A DNA stretch of 64,000 nucleotides from an endosymbiont of Galathealinum brachiosum (GCA_003349885.1 QFXC01000007.1:73475-137474), one strand, 5' to 3'; shown: positions 35,786-44,724, numbered from the stretch's first letter. The notes: generated from the sequence alone by a model not told the origin. Translations and numbers: made by a program.

Positions 35786-36403
35786 TTATGTTTTTTTACG
35801 TCTAGCAACACCTATCAAGCCAACCAAACCACTACCGAATAACCATACCGCAGCTGGAACGGGAACCGCGCTAACATCGCCCGACTGAACAGCCCATGCT
35901 TGAGCAGAATTAACTTTATCAGAGTCGTTCTGAGAGCCCAATCGCATATCAAAGCTCCACGCAACATAATCAAATGGGTAATTCGGCGGCGAGTACTCAG
36001 TTGCAGTCCAAAATTCCCATGCAAAAAAGCCTATGTTACTAAAAGGTCCAGTATTAGATAATGTGGGTGCCACATTTCCGAGCGCACCATAAAACAGGCT
36101 GCCCATATCACTATTTGTGCAATTATATAAAGACAAACATGATGCATCTGCTTCAGGTAACCGCCAGCCACCAACACCGCCTATGCTCAAACCTGCTGCC
36201 CAAGCATTAGCATCTGCCCAATTCATTGCACCACTAGGTCCGCCATCACCAGTAACTCGGGCATAGTTAGAATCTGCCAACCAGGTTAAGTCTGCTACAT
36301 CATCGTAGTACGCTAGACCACCTAAACGCTCTATTAATGCGGCATTAGCACTGGTTGATAAAACTAAAGCTGTAGTTGCTGATGCTAATTTAAAAAAATT
36401 CAT
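35786..36403 (-). CDS. PEP-CTERM protein with DUF1566-like domain
   Basis: The 205-residue protein has a signal peptide (MNFFKLASATTALVLSTSANA) and a DUF1566-like domain: LTWLADSNYARV, WADANAWAAGLSIGGVGGWR, LPEADASC, and EFWTATEYSPP. The C-terminus is a PEP-CTERM sorting tail: VPVPAAVWLFGSGLVGLIGV followed by ARRKKT. It should be exported and anchored or processed by an exosortase, which is not in the window. The gene lies near the right edge of island 1 and is paralogous in tail and terminator to the next one. Confidence 0.88.
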   Translation of the reverse strand: MNFFKLASATTALVLSTSANAALIERLGGLAYYDDVADLTWLADSNYARVTGDGGPSGAMNWADANAWAAGLSIGGVGGWRLPEADASCLSLYNCTNSDMGSLFYGALGNVAPTLSNTGPFSNIGFFAWEFWTATEYSPPNYPFDYVAWSFDMRLGSQNDSDKVNSAQAWAVQSGDVSAVPVPAAVWLFGSGLVGLIGVARRKKT

Positions 36404-36888
36404 ATGTTGTTTTCCTTTACACTTTTAATCATTTTTATTAATCCTTCAAATGAATGAGCAAAATTTAAGCCAAAATCATAACCTACTGTTTTGAATAGAG
36501 ATTTCTAAATCTGTAATTATTCAAGATTGATAACTGTAAAGGACTACGACATTTGAGTATTGTAATGACAAACGTCCGCTTTGGGTCGTTTGGAGAATTT
36601 AGGGCGTTATTTGTGTAGCGCCGCTAATGGCTAGTTCCTGCTATCCAACAGCATATTTTCAAGTTCCGCTATCGGATCATGAGCATAAATTTGTTGAATT
36701 AATATTTACAGACAAAAATGGACACTGTTTTTATACAAAAAGTGTAAAAATGTCCAGACCATGCCCGACAGTCTATTACAGTTAAAAATCATATATATGC
36801 TGGTACTGAACGAGTGCCTTCACCCTTTTGCAGCTATTCAATATTTTATACTTCACAATTAGATAATATAAAAGCAGAACTTCAGACA
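36404..36888. other. Intergenic region with dispersed repeat
   Basis: This 485-base stretch without a gene contains a repeat at 36574-36634 (core CTTTGGGTCGTTTGGAGA...GCGCCGCTAATGGCTAG) that recurs in diverged form at 50784-50847. Promoter and leader of the PEP-CTERM gene to its left should lie at the left end. Confidence 0.5.
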
Positions 36889-36923
36889 CAAAAAAGCCCG
36901 CTAAAATTTAGCAGGCTTTTTAT
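36889..36923 (-). terminator. Terminator of second PEP-CTERM gene
   Basis: AAAAAAGCCCGCTAAAA then TTTAGCAGGCTTTTTA forms a stem (GCC-GCTA/TAGC-GGC) with A and T tracts on both sides. It lies 20 bases past the stop of the second PEP-CTERM gene. A run of over 40 bases here is nearly the same as at 35714-35760. Confidence 0.88.
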
Positions 36924-36942
36924 GATTATAATTGATTTGGCT

Positions 36943-37629
36943 TTATGTTTTCTTACGTCGAGCAAGCCCAACTAACCCGATTAAACCCGAACCAAATAAC
37001 CATATTGCTGCAGGGACAGGAACCGCATTAAATTGCATATTATCTAAAAAAAGACCTTCAGCATTTACACCTCCAACTAATATATATGCAATATCATTAG
37101 TTTCACGCAAAATAGATACTGTTGTGAATGTATCACAAAATGGTGGGCAAAATGATGATGACACACCTCGACCATCACCTTGTGCAATTACTGAATCTAA
37201 TAAATTACCAAATGAGTCATAAGCCCACAATCCGCCTACATCATCATCGTTATAAATCAGGTCAATTTGAATGAAATCTGTTTGTACATCAAAATCTGCT
37301 CTTAACAATCCAAATGTAGTCTGATCCCAGTCTTGACCTGTGGGTAATGATGCTACTGGAGGGGTATATCCAAATACCAGTGAACCAGTAGTTGCTATAT
37401 TGGTACTATTAAATGAAGAAAATCCGTCTATTGCGATAACTGTTGCATCAGGCCTACCCTCTACTGACAACGTTACACCAGCATAAGCTGTTTCTATATT
37501 AGTACCTTCAACGAAGCCATCAGGTTCGACACTGACGATAGCTGCATTGGATGAATGTGATATTAATATTGAGGATAGTGCAAAAAAATAGCCCCAGACT
37601 TGTGACGGGCTGTTAACTCTCTTAATCAT
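36943..37629 (-). CDS. PEP-CTERM exported protein, beta-rich
   Basis: The 228-residue protein has a signal peptide (IKRVNSPSQVWGYFFALS... ending SNA) and a beta-rich domain (TLSVEGRPDATVIAIDGFSS; DFDVQTDFIQIDLIYNDDDV; ILVGGVNAEGLFLDNMQFNA). It ends with the tail VPVPAAIWLFGSGLIGLVGL then ARRKKT. One Cys pair (FCPPFC) is present. It is a probable exosortase substrate. Function unknown; it may contribute to extracellular matrix or cell surface. It is inside island 1, 254 bases from its right end. Confidence 0.88.
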   Translation of the reverse strand: MIKRVNSPSQVWGYFFALSSILISHSSNAAIVSVEPDGFVEGTNIETAYAGVTLSVEGRPDATVIAIDGFSSFNSTNIATTGSLVFGYTPPVASLPTGQDWDQTTFGLLRADFDVQTDFIQIDLIYNDDDVGGLWAYDSFGNLLDSVIAQGDGRGVSSSFCPPFCDTFTTVSILRETNDIAYILVGGVNAEGLFLDNMQFNAVPVPAAIWLFGSGLIGLVGLARRKKT

Positions 37630-37883
37630 TTAGCTCCCCTGATTCTCCAGTAAAAAAGCACCTACTTTAATAAGATACTATCCCAGCTGTGGTAGTATGT
37701 AACTTGACACACATCAGGGATGATTAGTTAAGTGTCCAATCACATGTTACTTAAGAGATTTATAGGGTATTAATTAAGTTCTCAGCTTCTTCACAAAGAA
37801 GCCTGTTGGTCTTTATGTTGGTGTATTTACACACCACATCATAATTACTCCCTATTTATCATAAACTTACATGATAAATATAT

Positions 37884-37905
37884 GTCCGGCCTTTGGTACC
37901 ATATT
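37884..37905. repeat. attR of island 1
   Basis: An exact 22-base copy of the tRNA-Leu 3' end (begins GTCCGGCCTTTGGTACC) lies just before the tRNA-type terminator. Left of it, AT-rich island sequence (37630-37883) has no gene. Confidence 0.92.
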
Positions 37906-37907
37906 CA

Positions 37908-37933
37908 AAACCAGCTTATTAGCTGGTTTTTTT
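37908..37933 (+). terminator. Displaced terminator of tRNA-Leu
   Basis: AAACCAGCT-TATT-AGCTGGTTT plus a T run follows attR. Before integration it would have lain just past the tRNA 3' end. Today it is 7 kb away from the tRNA. Confidence 0.85.
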
Positions 37934-37959
37934 ATGCCTATAATTTAATACCTTTAAAT

Positions 37960-39762
37960 TTACTTCTCATCACATACATAACGACCTGGTGCATTACACA
38001 GTGGCGGAAAATTTTTAGCACCCAATTTTTGCGGCGATTTTTTTAAAGCACCAGACTGTTTTTTTAACCACGAAGTCCAGTCTACCCACCAGGTTCCATC
38101 CTGACGTGTCGAAGACTCTAACCATTCATCAGCAGATTCACATAGTGTCTCATTGGTATAGTATTCGGTATGCGCTAATGACGGAGGCCTTAAAACACTT
38201 TGCACATGACCACTGGTACTCAGTACAAATCGATGTTTACCCCGAAATATTCTTGTGGTTTTATAAACTCCTTTCCATGGCATTAAGTAATCTTCACGGC
38301 CAGCAATTACATATGTATCGACACAAACTTTACGGTAATCTATCGGTATACCTAATACCTTATGAAGGTGTGCATTTTGAAATACATCCTGCTCAAACAT
38401 ATCTAAAAAATCACCATGTAATTTTGCAGGTAAATTTGTAGAGTCATTATCCCAGTAAAGAACATCTAATGTTGGCGGGTCACGCCCCATTAAATAATTA
38501 TTCACCCAGTAATTCCATACCAGATCTTCTGGACGTAACCATGCAAAAACACGCGCTAGCGCTTTACCATCTAAAATGCCTTCTATTTGAGTATGGGCTC
38601 GTGCTAATTTTAATGTTTGCTGTGTCGTAAACAGTTCCAGAATTGAGTCATTATCAGGTGTTAAAGCGGTAACTAATGAAGTGTGATTTTTAATAACGGG
38701 GTTTTTAGTTTCTGCTAGATACCCCAACAATGCAGATGTGGTCAAACAACCCGCACATGCACTGATCAAACCAACTGTACGGCTTTTTGTTATTACTCGC
38801 ATGACTTCAATAGCTTCTAACAGAGCAACTACATACTCATCCAATCCCCAATGTGACTCTGATTTACCAGGATTTCTCCAACTAATAACAAACATCTGTA
38901 AGTTCTGTTTGAGCAGATACCCTAATACACTATTTTTCTGTTTAAGATCAAAAATGTAATATTTATTTATTTGCGGAGGAACAAGGAGCACAGGACGCCT
39001 GTGCACATAAGGTGTTTGTGGTTGATATTGTATTAATTCTAACAATTTATTCCGAAAAACAACCTGTCCCGGTGTCGTTGCCAGATTTTTGCCAACTTTA
39101 AATGCATCATCTCTTATTTGACGCGGCATACTTTGATTAAAACACGAATCTTTTACCCAGTTTAATAAGCCTTTTACAGCACTTCTACCTTCAGTTTTTT
39201 CTGCACGCTTAAGCGCGGATGGATTAACAGGTAAATTTGAAGGTGAAAAGGCATAAATAATTTGATTAAAAATAAATTGTACACGACGCTCGTCTGCTGA
39301 GCTAAACGACTGCTCACTTATCCATGAATTTATTTGCTGATCCCAGGCCAGGTATATTTTCATTAATGAATTTAAAAAAATACTCTCATGCCATAAGTCA
39401 TCCTTAAAACGGCGATCTGCAGGTTCTGGTTCCAGTTCTGATTGCTGACTCAACACATCTAAAACACTGGTAGCAAATTCACAATAATGTTTTGCAAGAA
39501 CATCTGGCTTAGTCAGCGCAGCTTGAAACAATAACTGTAATGTTTCTAAAACGCTTTTACCATTTATATTACTATCTGGCTGTTGTTTATCCCGATCATT
39601 TTCAGAATCAATATGATCAATAAGCTGACTTGCCACATCCAGAATGTGAGTCACCTTTCCTAAAGCCTGCTTCTGCCCTTCTTCCGACAAAGCTTTATCT
39701 ACAAACACCCCAATCGTATCGGCAAAACTATTTAAATCCTTTTCAATGCTCTCACTTAACAT
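37960..39762 (-). CDS. phaC: Poly(3-hydroxyalkanoate) polymerase, PhaC-like
   Basis: I start at the ATG at 39762 with AGAGGG upstream; an in-frame start 21 bases earlier is less likely. The 600-residue protein has a PhaC N-terminal domain and an alpha/beta hydrolase core with the lipase-like box S-A-C336-A-G-C. Asp491 (AGREDYLMPW) and His519 (TSGHVQSV) complete the triad. The family usually reads G-x-C-x-G-G, so the last position here is Cys instead of Gly. It polymerises hydroxyacyl-CoA into storage granules. It is last in a run of five minus-strand genes; no phaA, phaB or phasin is adjacent. Confidence 0.87.
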   Translation of the reverse strand: MLSESIEKDLNSFADTIGVFVDKALSEEGQKQALGKVTHILDVASQLIDHIDSENDRDKQQPDSNINGKSVLETLQLLFQAALTKPDVLAKHYCEFATSVLDVLSQQSELEPEPADRRFKDDLWHESIFLNSLMKIYLAWDQQINSWISEQSFSSADERRVQFIFNQIIYAFSPSNLPVNPSALKRAEKTEGRSAVKGLLNWVKDSCFNQSMPRQIRDDAFKVGKNLATTPGQVVFRNKLLELIQYQPQTPYVHRRPVLLVPPQINKYYIFDLKQKNSVLGYLLKQNLQMFVISWRNPGKSESHWGLDEYVVALLEAIEVMRVITKSRTVGLISACAGCLTTSALLGYLAETKNPVIKNHTSLVTALTPDNDSILELFTTQQTLKLARAHTQIEGILDGKALARVFAWLRPEDLVWNYWVNNYLMGRDPPTLDVLYWDNDSTNLPAKLHGDFLDMFEQDVFQNAHLHKVLGIPIDYRKVCVDTYVIAGREDYLMPWKGVYKTTRIFRGKHRFVLSTSGHVQSVLRPPSLAHTEYYTNETLCESADEWLESSTRQDGTWWVDWTSWLKKQSGALKKSPQKLGAKNFPPLCNAPGRYVCDEK

Positions 39763-39866
39763 AACGCCCTCTTTAAAAAACAATCAACATAACTTAAACA
39801 TGAGTACTCAATAAAACATAGATTGAATTTGTTTAAATTAAATACCCGACCAAGCACTTATAATGA

Positions 39867-40439
39867 TCATTTTTTATTAGATAACGAATTTTTTGTAGAT
39901 GTTTTGTTTTTAACTTTTTTATTACTACCTTTATCTTTTTTCAACTCAGGTAGTCGTCTAACAACAAACTCTGTCACTTTCAAACCCAACTCAGGAATTA
40001 CAACGACACCTGGATAGTCTGTATTTTCCTTAAGGTTATTATCAATTTTAACTAAAACTCTAACGATAGCACTCTCCCCTACATCCAGACTTAATGTCTC
40101 TGGGTCAGACACTACTTTCGCGCCTGAAAATTCCCCTTTCACCTGCAGTGTTACAGTACCGCCCATTCCAGATGTATTATTTACGGCAAATGCCGCGTTA
40201 GCCATTTCCCCTTTTCTACCTGCAACAATCAAGGGAACTCTTTCAGGTGTTGTGGTTTGATCAGGTTTTTCAGAATCATCTTTAGACCCGTTCCTGCTCT
40301 CATTATAAAAAGACTCATTAGTAATGGTATCACTCATCTCTTTTATATAGTCTTTCGATAAATTCAACAGAGAAGCGCTATAGTTTAAATTAACTTTTGT
40401 CGCCCCCCTTATAAGATCACTTAATCTATTTTTATCCAT
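39867..40439 (-). CDS. Unknown protein with Ig-like domain, phaC-linked
   Basis: The ATG at 40439 (MDKNRLSDLIRGATKVNLNY) follows AGAGAAA; the longer frame begins with TTG. The 190-residue product has a helical N-terminus and a C-terminal beta-sandwich-like domain (about 75-165: ANAAFAVNNTSGMGGTVTLQ, TLSLDVGESAIVRVLVKIDN, GVVVIPELGLKVTEFVV). The tail is Lys-rich. No signal peptide is present, so it is cytosolic. The fold recalls NEW3/CARDB-type Ig domains. It lies about 100 bases upstream of phaC, on the same strand. Confidence 0.65.
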   Translation of the reverse strand: MDKNRLSDLIRGATKVNLNYSASLLNLSKDYIKEMSDTITNESFYNESRNGSKDDSEKPDQTTTPERVPLIVAGRKGEMANAAFAVNNTSGMGGTVTLQVKGEFSGAKVVSDPETLSLDVGESAIVRVLVKIDNNLKENTDYPGVVVIPELGLKVTEFVVRRLPELKKDKGSNKKVKNKTSTKNSLSNKK

Positions 40440-40473
40440 AAATTTCTCTGTATTTTTAAAATTATATTTATTG

Positions 40474-41112
40474 TTATTTGGTAACAATGGGGCCAGGGCA
40501 AGGTTTCATAACATGAAAATGATCGTACCAATGCAATTCATTATCAGGCACATCAGTTACACACACTTCATGACAGCATTCACTGCTTTTTTCACTAGAA
40601 TTGAGATACCAGTTAAGATAATGATTTTGACAACCCTGCACCCAGATAACTGCTTCATAATCATTACATTTGCAACAACTATCACGCTCTTGTGTACTCG
40701 ATTTTCCTGGCATTTTAAATTTCGCAGAAACAACTCTGCGCTCTTTAGGCCCAAGATTAAATAATTTATCACTTATATGTACCAGATTCCCGTGCTCACC
40801 TGCAGCGACAACAGAATATTCATGAGCTCGAAAATTTTCGTTAGTGACGACAAAACATATTTCACCAACATCTCCTGGACGAAGCTGACAGCAAATCTCA
40901 CCTATTTGCACTGGCATCCAGCAGGGTTCTGGAATGTCACAACAAGTATCACTTTTAGGTAAATTTATTTTTTTCAGAGCTCCTATTGCACCACCACAAC
41001 CATCACCCAATAACTTTAACGCTTCTTTTCCAAACTTAAGCTGCGCTGTTATCAGTTTACCTAACGCTTCATCTACACCATCTAAATCTAACTTTTCTTT
41101 ACATCTAGACAT
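40474..41112 (-). CDS. Unknown cysteine-rich protein with Ig-like domain, phaC-linked
   Basis: The start ATG at 41112 follows GAGGGAA. The 212-residue protein has about 18 cysteines, several as pairs (DTCCDI, EICCQL, DSCCKC, SECCHEVC), without a signal peptide. A central stretch (RPGDVGEICFVVTNENFRAH; FNLGPKERRVVSAKFKMP) fits an Ig-like beta-sandwich. The many Cys suggest metal binding or structural crosslinks on a cytosolic structure. No family recognised. Neighbours on the same strand leave about 10 and 35 bases, so it is in one operon with phaC. Confidence 0.68.
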   Translation of the reverse strand: MSRCKEKLDLDGVDEALGKLITAQLKFGKEALKLLGDGCGGAIGALKKINLPKSDTCCDIPEPCWMPVQIGEICCQLRPGDVGEICFVVTNENFRAHEYSVVAAGEHGNLVHISDKLFNLGPKERRVVSAKFKMPGKSSTQERDSCCKCNDYEAVIWVQGCQNHYLNWYLNSSEKSSECCHEVCVTDVPDNELHWYDHFHVMKPCPGPIVTK

Positions 41113-41122
41113 ATCAATTCCC

Positions 41123-41830
41123 TCATTTATTTGCAGTTACTGTCACTGCATATTCAGATGAATTTAAACTCCACACACCATGATAACTATGCCCGGGCTT
41201 AAGTTTTGATGGCAGTTGCACTTCGATTAATACTGAACGACATGCACCTGGCTTTAACTCACCACTTCCTTCTAACACACGTAGTTTTAACAGGCCTCCA
41301 TGACCATCACGAAGTTTTTCACTAAAGTTAGAAAAAATCTCAGCTAAATCTTTAGACTCCATGCGGTAAGTGCTTGCAAAAGCGGTTTCAATACCATCAT
41401 CATCATAAATGCCAATCGAATCTGATTTAATAATAGATAACGGTACGTTTCCTTTATTAGAAAACAATACGTATATTTTAACTTTATCTCCAGGGCTGCC
41501 ATTTAATGACATTTGCACTGGAGACATTGTCAGACGTTTACGAGGCTCAACATCTATATCAACAGTGATAGGCCCTTCCTGGGTTTCTAATAATGCATGA
41601 TATAACCCCGGTTCTATATTAGGACTAAGGCGGACCTTAAGCTTCTTAAGCTCACCCGAATTATCAGACCTGAACTTGAATACACTTTTTGTATTTCCGA
41701 TTACCGAACTTAACTTTTTATCGGGCTTAAAATCAATTCCGTAAACAGAGGGTAAAGAACTATGTAATAAAAGGCGGCCAGGTGGCCCACGAAAAATTAA
41801 CGATTTCTCATTTGAACTCAGGTTAGACAT
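41123..41830 (-). CDS. Unknown Ig-like protein, phaC-linked
   Basis: The ATG at 41830 (MSNLSSNEKSLIFRGPPGRL) has AAAGGATG upstream. The 235-residue protein has two predicted beta-sandwich domains: about 30-105 (KLSSVIGNTKSVFKFRSDNS; KVRLSPNIEPGLYHALLE) and about 110-230 (MSLNGSPGDKVKIYVLFSNK; LKPGACRSVLIEVQLPSKLK). No signal peptide or cysteine cluster is present. The function is unknown. It is adjacent to the cysteine-rich protein (10 bases). Confidence 0.65.
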   Translation of the reverse strand: MSNLSSNEKSLIFRGPPGRLLLHSSLPSVYGIDFKPDKKLSSVIGNTKSVFKFRSDNSGELKKLKVRLSPNIEPGLYHALLETQEGPITVDIDVEPRKRLTMSPVQMSLNGSPGDKVKIYVLFSNKGNVPLSIIKSDSIGIYDDDGIETAFASTYRMESKDLAEIFSNFSEKLRDGHGGLLKLRVLEGSGELKPGACRSVLIEVQLPSKLKPGHSYHGVWSLNSSEYAVTVTANK

Positions 41831-41897
41831 AATCACATCCTTTATAGTGACTGCATTACCAGAACACACTGGCATAACCACGTTTATTTCAATTTAT

Positions 41898-42293
41898 CTA
41901 GGATACTACTTTTGTCATTTCTTCTTTAGAAATAGCGGCAGTAGCAGGTGGCCGTTGGACACTTTGTTTTCGAGGCTCACATGGATAGGGGACATAAGGC
42001 TCAGTGATGACCTGGCCCTGACCACATAATTGCACACAGGCTAACTCACGCCCTAACAATGAAAAACCTACTTTATAATTTAACGGTAAATGAGCTCGTA
42101 TAGACGGGATTTCTTTTAAGCGTAAAGAGAAGTCAATGGGTTTAATTTCAATGGGTCTTAGGTTTATATCAATCTGCGGTAATTCCTTGATACTAAAAGA
42201 ATAATCCGTAGGAATATTGAGATCCAGATTTCCATCTAAATCAAGGTCCAGATTTACGCCAAAATCAAAACTAGAAGGGATTTTTACGCTCAT
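41898..42293 (-). CDS. Unknown small protein, first gene of phaC-linked operon
   Basis: The ATG at 42293 follows GGATGGAG; ORF 131 residues. It begins with repeating Asp/Leu-rich short strands (FGVNLDLDLDGNLDLNIPTD; SFSIKELPQIDINLRPIEIK; PIDFSLRLKEIPSIRAHLPL), then a cysteine pair region (ELACVQLCGQG...YPCEP). The alternation suggests a beta-strand ladder. It is the promoter-proximal gene of the set ending in phaC. No family is recognised. Confidence 0.62.
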   Translation of the reverse strand: MSVKIPSSFDFGVNLDLDLDGNLDLNIPTDYSFSIKELPQIDINLRPIEIKPIDFSLRLKEIPSIRAHLPLNYKVGFSLLGRELACVQLCGQGQVITEPYVPYPCEPRKQSVQRPPATAAISKEEMTKVVS

Positions 42294-42627
42294 ATTCAAC
42301 TCCATCCATTAGGGTTTATACGTCACGTACTACAGTTACATCATTTGTTATATGTGCCGTTGCATTAATCCAAAAACAACTTATTTATTATTTATATTAC
42401 AAGCTTTAAATAACTGAGATAAACATGGTATGCCGATTTTTTTAAATGTCAACGCCTGACATTTAAAAAAATCTGATAAAAAACAATGAAACACTAACTG
42501 AAAGTCAGATAGCAATCTGACTCTCATACATAAGATATGCTTTCAAATTAACATTAAAGGTCATTCTTTAATACCCTTCAATACTTATATTCTTTATGCA
42601 GTCCATCCCAACAGAATACCAGTATTA
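42294..42627. promoter_or_regulatory. Intergenic region with a 17-bp perfect inverted repeat
   Basis: GATTTTTTTAAATGTCA (42435-42451) and TGACATTTAAAAAAATC (42457-42473) are exact complements around ACGCC. It is upstream of the phaC-linked operon and downstream of the DUF3530 gene. It could be a terminator of the latter or an operator. The rest of the 330 bases contains no gene. Confidence 0.6.
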
Positions 42628-43395
42628 TTAATTTTTATTGAGCCAGTTCGTTACAAGACTGACCAGCTCATCATCTTTACCGACAAAGAAATGATCGGCA
42701 CCTGCAACCTGCTTCTGAGAATATTTTTTATTAGGGGAGGCAGCATCCTCACGCTGCTTTGATGATTCAAGTATAGAGTCCAGATCTTTTTCTCCATATA
42801 AATCAAGTACAGGAATATTTATTTTCTGTAATGCTTTCAGTGTATTCATTCGCTCATCAACACGAGGACCAGGCATACCAACAGCAACAAACCGTTTAAT
42901 AACTGTAGATTTATGATTAGACAGATAATAAGCCGACATCGCTGATCCCAAACTGTGAGCAACAATATTTATATTTTTAAAACCTTTATTCTGTAAATTT
43001 TTTATCGCTGCATCTATACGCGGTGCAACTTCATCAAATAATGGTGCATAATCATTATAATCTGCATCGTTATCCAGCACGGGCATCTGTATCGCTAACG
43101 TAGCCCAGCCCTTTTCCGGTAATTGAGTGCGTAACGGCTGCACCACTTCCTGCCAGTTGGGGTGAACACCTGAACCATGAATAACAATGACAGCACCTTT
43201 AACCTCATCAATAGTTGGCTCTGTATAAATAGCTAAAACTTTATGACTGCTCAGGTTAAACCACTCAGCCTCACCATCAATTAGAAAATCAACAATTTGA
43301 TCAGCCCAGCGTTTTTCTTTTGCAAGGTCAGATGCCTGCGCAGCGAAAGCAATATTTATCATAAACAAAAAAACAAGAGACATTCTAATTTTCAT
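42628..43395 (-). CDS. DUF3530-type alpha/beta hydrolase, exported
   Basis: The 255-residue protein has a signal peptide (MKIRMSLVFLFMINIAFAAQ) and an alpha/beta hydrolase core: VIVIHGSGVHPNWQEVVQPL (oxyanion region), nucleophile elbow in VAHSLGSAM and acid/His near LDLYGEKD and AGADHFF. It belongs to the DUF3530 family of periplasmic hydrolases of unknown substrate. It sits 25 bases after the sugar dehydrogenase gene on the same strand, possibly co-transcribed. Confidence 0.85.
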   Translation of the reverse strand: MKIRMSLVFLFMINIAFAAQASDLAKEKRWADQIVDFLIDGEAEWFNLSSHKVLAIYTEPTIDEVKGAVIVIHGSGVHPNWQEVVQPLRTQLPEKGWATLAIQMPVLDNDADYNDYAPLFDEVAPRIDAAIKNLQNKGFKNINIVAHSLGSAMSAYYLSNHKSTVIKRFVAVGMPGPRVDERMNTLKALQKINIPVLDLYGEKDLDSILESSKQREDAASPNKKYSQKQVAGADHFFVGKDDELVSLVTNWLNKN

Positions 43396-43420
43396 AATTT
43401 AAACCTTATTCTGTGTAAAA

Positions 43421-44563
43421 TTAATTTAAAGGCTGTAACCGATAGATATCACCACTATCAGTTGAAAAATATATCAAACCTTCAGTACTTTGGGTCAATG
43501 CCCGTATACGCTCACCCAGCTTTTCAAGTAATCGCTCTTCTTTTACTACCTTAGCATTACCATCTAATACCAGACGATTAATATGCTGTAACGACAATGC
43601 ACCTGACATTAAGTTACCTTTCCATGCTGGAAACAATGCACCGGAATATAATATTAAACTCCCCGGTGCAATAGAAGGAATATATACCTTAACCGGTTGA
43701 GTCATACCTGTACGATGCGTGCCTTCTCCAACTGAAACAGGCCCCCAATATTCTTTTCCATAGGAGATAATCGGCCAGCCATAATTATTAGCCTTTAAAA
43801 TTAGATTCACTTCATCACCACCTCTCGGGCCATGCTCAATAGACCAAAGACGATTGTTACCTGCATCATATGCCATACCCTGTGGATTTCTATGCCCATA
43901 AGTCCACACTTCAGGTAATGCCTGTTGCTTACTCATGGATGTTTTATTATTAAATGGATTATCATCTGGAATAGAACCATCCAGATTTAAACGAACAATT
44001 GTTCCCGCGTGGTTCATTAAATTTTGTGCATTAGGCCGATGCCCTCTATCACCAACTCCGAAAAAAACATGCCCATCATCATCAAAAGTTATACGGCTAC
44101 CAAAATGATAATCTTCATCTGTTGTTGAATTTGTTACCAGTAGTTCCTGCCAGTTCTGAAACCGGTCTTTCATGAGTTTAGCGCGCGCTAGTACCGTAGC
44201 CCCTTCTCCTCTAATCTTTTTTACGTAGGTAAAATAAATCCAGCCACTGACTTTATAATCTGGTGACAATATAACATCAAGCATGCCCCCCTGCCCACCA
44301 GCCATCACTTCTGGTGTGTTTTTTAATATTAATGATTTCGACTGATCAAGATTATAAAGATAAACAGAACCTTCACGTTCTGTTATTAACAGTTCATTCG
44401 GTGATAAAACAGCAATAGCCCAGGGCACACTAAAACCCTGTGCTACTTTCTCCACTTTAATGCTCATTCCTTCACTTTGTATTATTAGATCTGAGCTATT
44501 AGCCTGTGCACAAGAAAGCATAACTGGCAGAATAAAAGACAAAAATATGAGTAATATTTTCAT
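43421..44563 (-). CDS. PQQ-dependent sugar dehydrogenase-like (YliI/Asd type)
   Basis: The 380-residue exported protein (signal: MKILLIFLSFILPVMLSCAQ) has the glucose/sorbosone dehydrogenase propeller: VPWAIAVLSPNELLITEREG, HFGSRITFDDDGHVFFGVGD, YGHRNPQGMAYD and EHGPRGGDEVNLI. Such enzymes oxidise aldose sugars outside the cell using PQQ and pass electrons to the quinone pool. Length fits the soluble family. It is the first gene before the DUF3530 hydrolase; a short gap separates it from the divergent peptidase gene. Confidence 0.9.
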   Translation of the reverse strand: MKILLIFLSFILPVMLSCAQANSSDLIIQSEGMSIKVEKVAQGFSVPWAIAVLSPNELLITEREGSVYLYNLDQSKSLILKNTPEVMAGGQGGMLDVILSPDYKVSGWIYFTYVKKIRGEGATVLARAKLMKDRFQNWQELLVTNSTTDEDYHFGSRITFDDDGHVFFGVGDRGHRPNAQNLMNHAGTIVRLNLDGSIPDDNPFNNKTSMSKQQALPEVWTYGHRNPQGMAYDAGNNRLWSIEHGPRGGDEVNLILKANNYGWPIISYGKEYWGPVSVGEGTHRTGMTQPVKVYIPSIAPGSLILYSGALFPAWKGNLMSGALSLQHINRLVLDGNAKVVKEERLLEKLGERIRALTQSTEGLIYFSTDSGDIYRLQPLN

Positions 44564-44724
44564 TATTAAAATAGAATACCCTATAACTTCCAGCGGTAGC
44601 TTATGAATACATAAGCATTTGATTTACCTTAATATAACATCTCATTAAGAGCTGGTATATTTTACATAAGCTGTCTATTCATTTACGATAGACAAAACCT
44701 GCCTCAAGAAGATCATTTCATACT

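Larger units (their letters stand above)
30851..37905. mobile_element. Island 1: 7.05-kb element integrated at tRNA-Leu(CAA)
   Basis: The element lies between two copies of a 22-base direct repeat, one in the tRNA 3' end and one just before the tRNA's own terminator. It carries a P4-type integrase next to the tRNA, an unrecognised coiled/charged protein, AlpA, a four-cysteine protein, a predicted winged-helix protein, an iteron-like region, a Tat-exported protein, a small protein and two PEP-CTERM proteins. No structural phage genes are present. Its central genes are homologous to those of island 2. I infer a small satellite-like or integrative element, with PEP-CTERM genes possibly as cargo. 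Confidence 0.9.
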
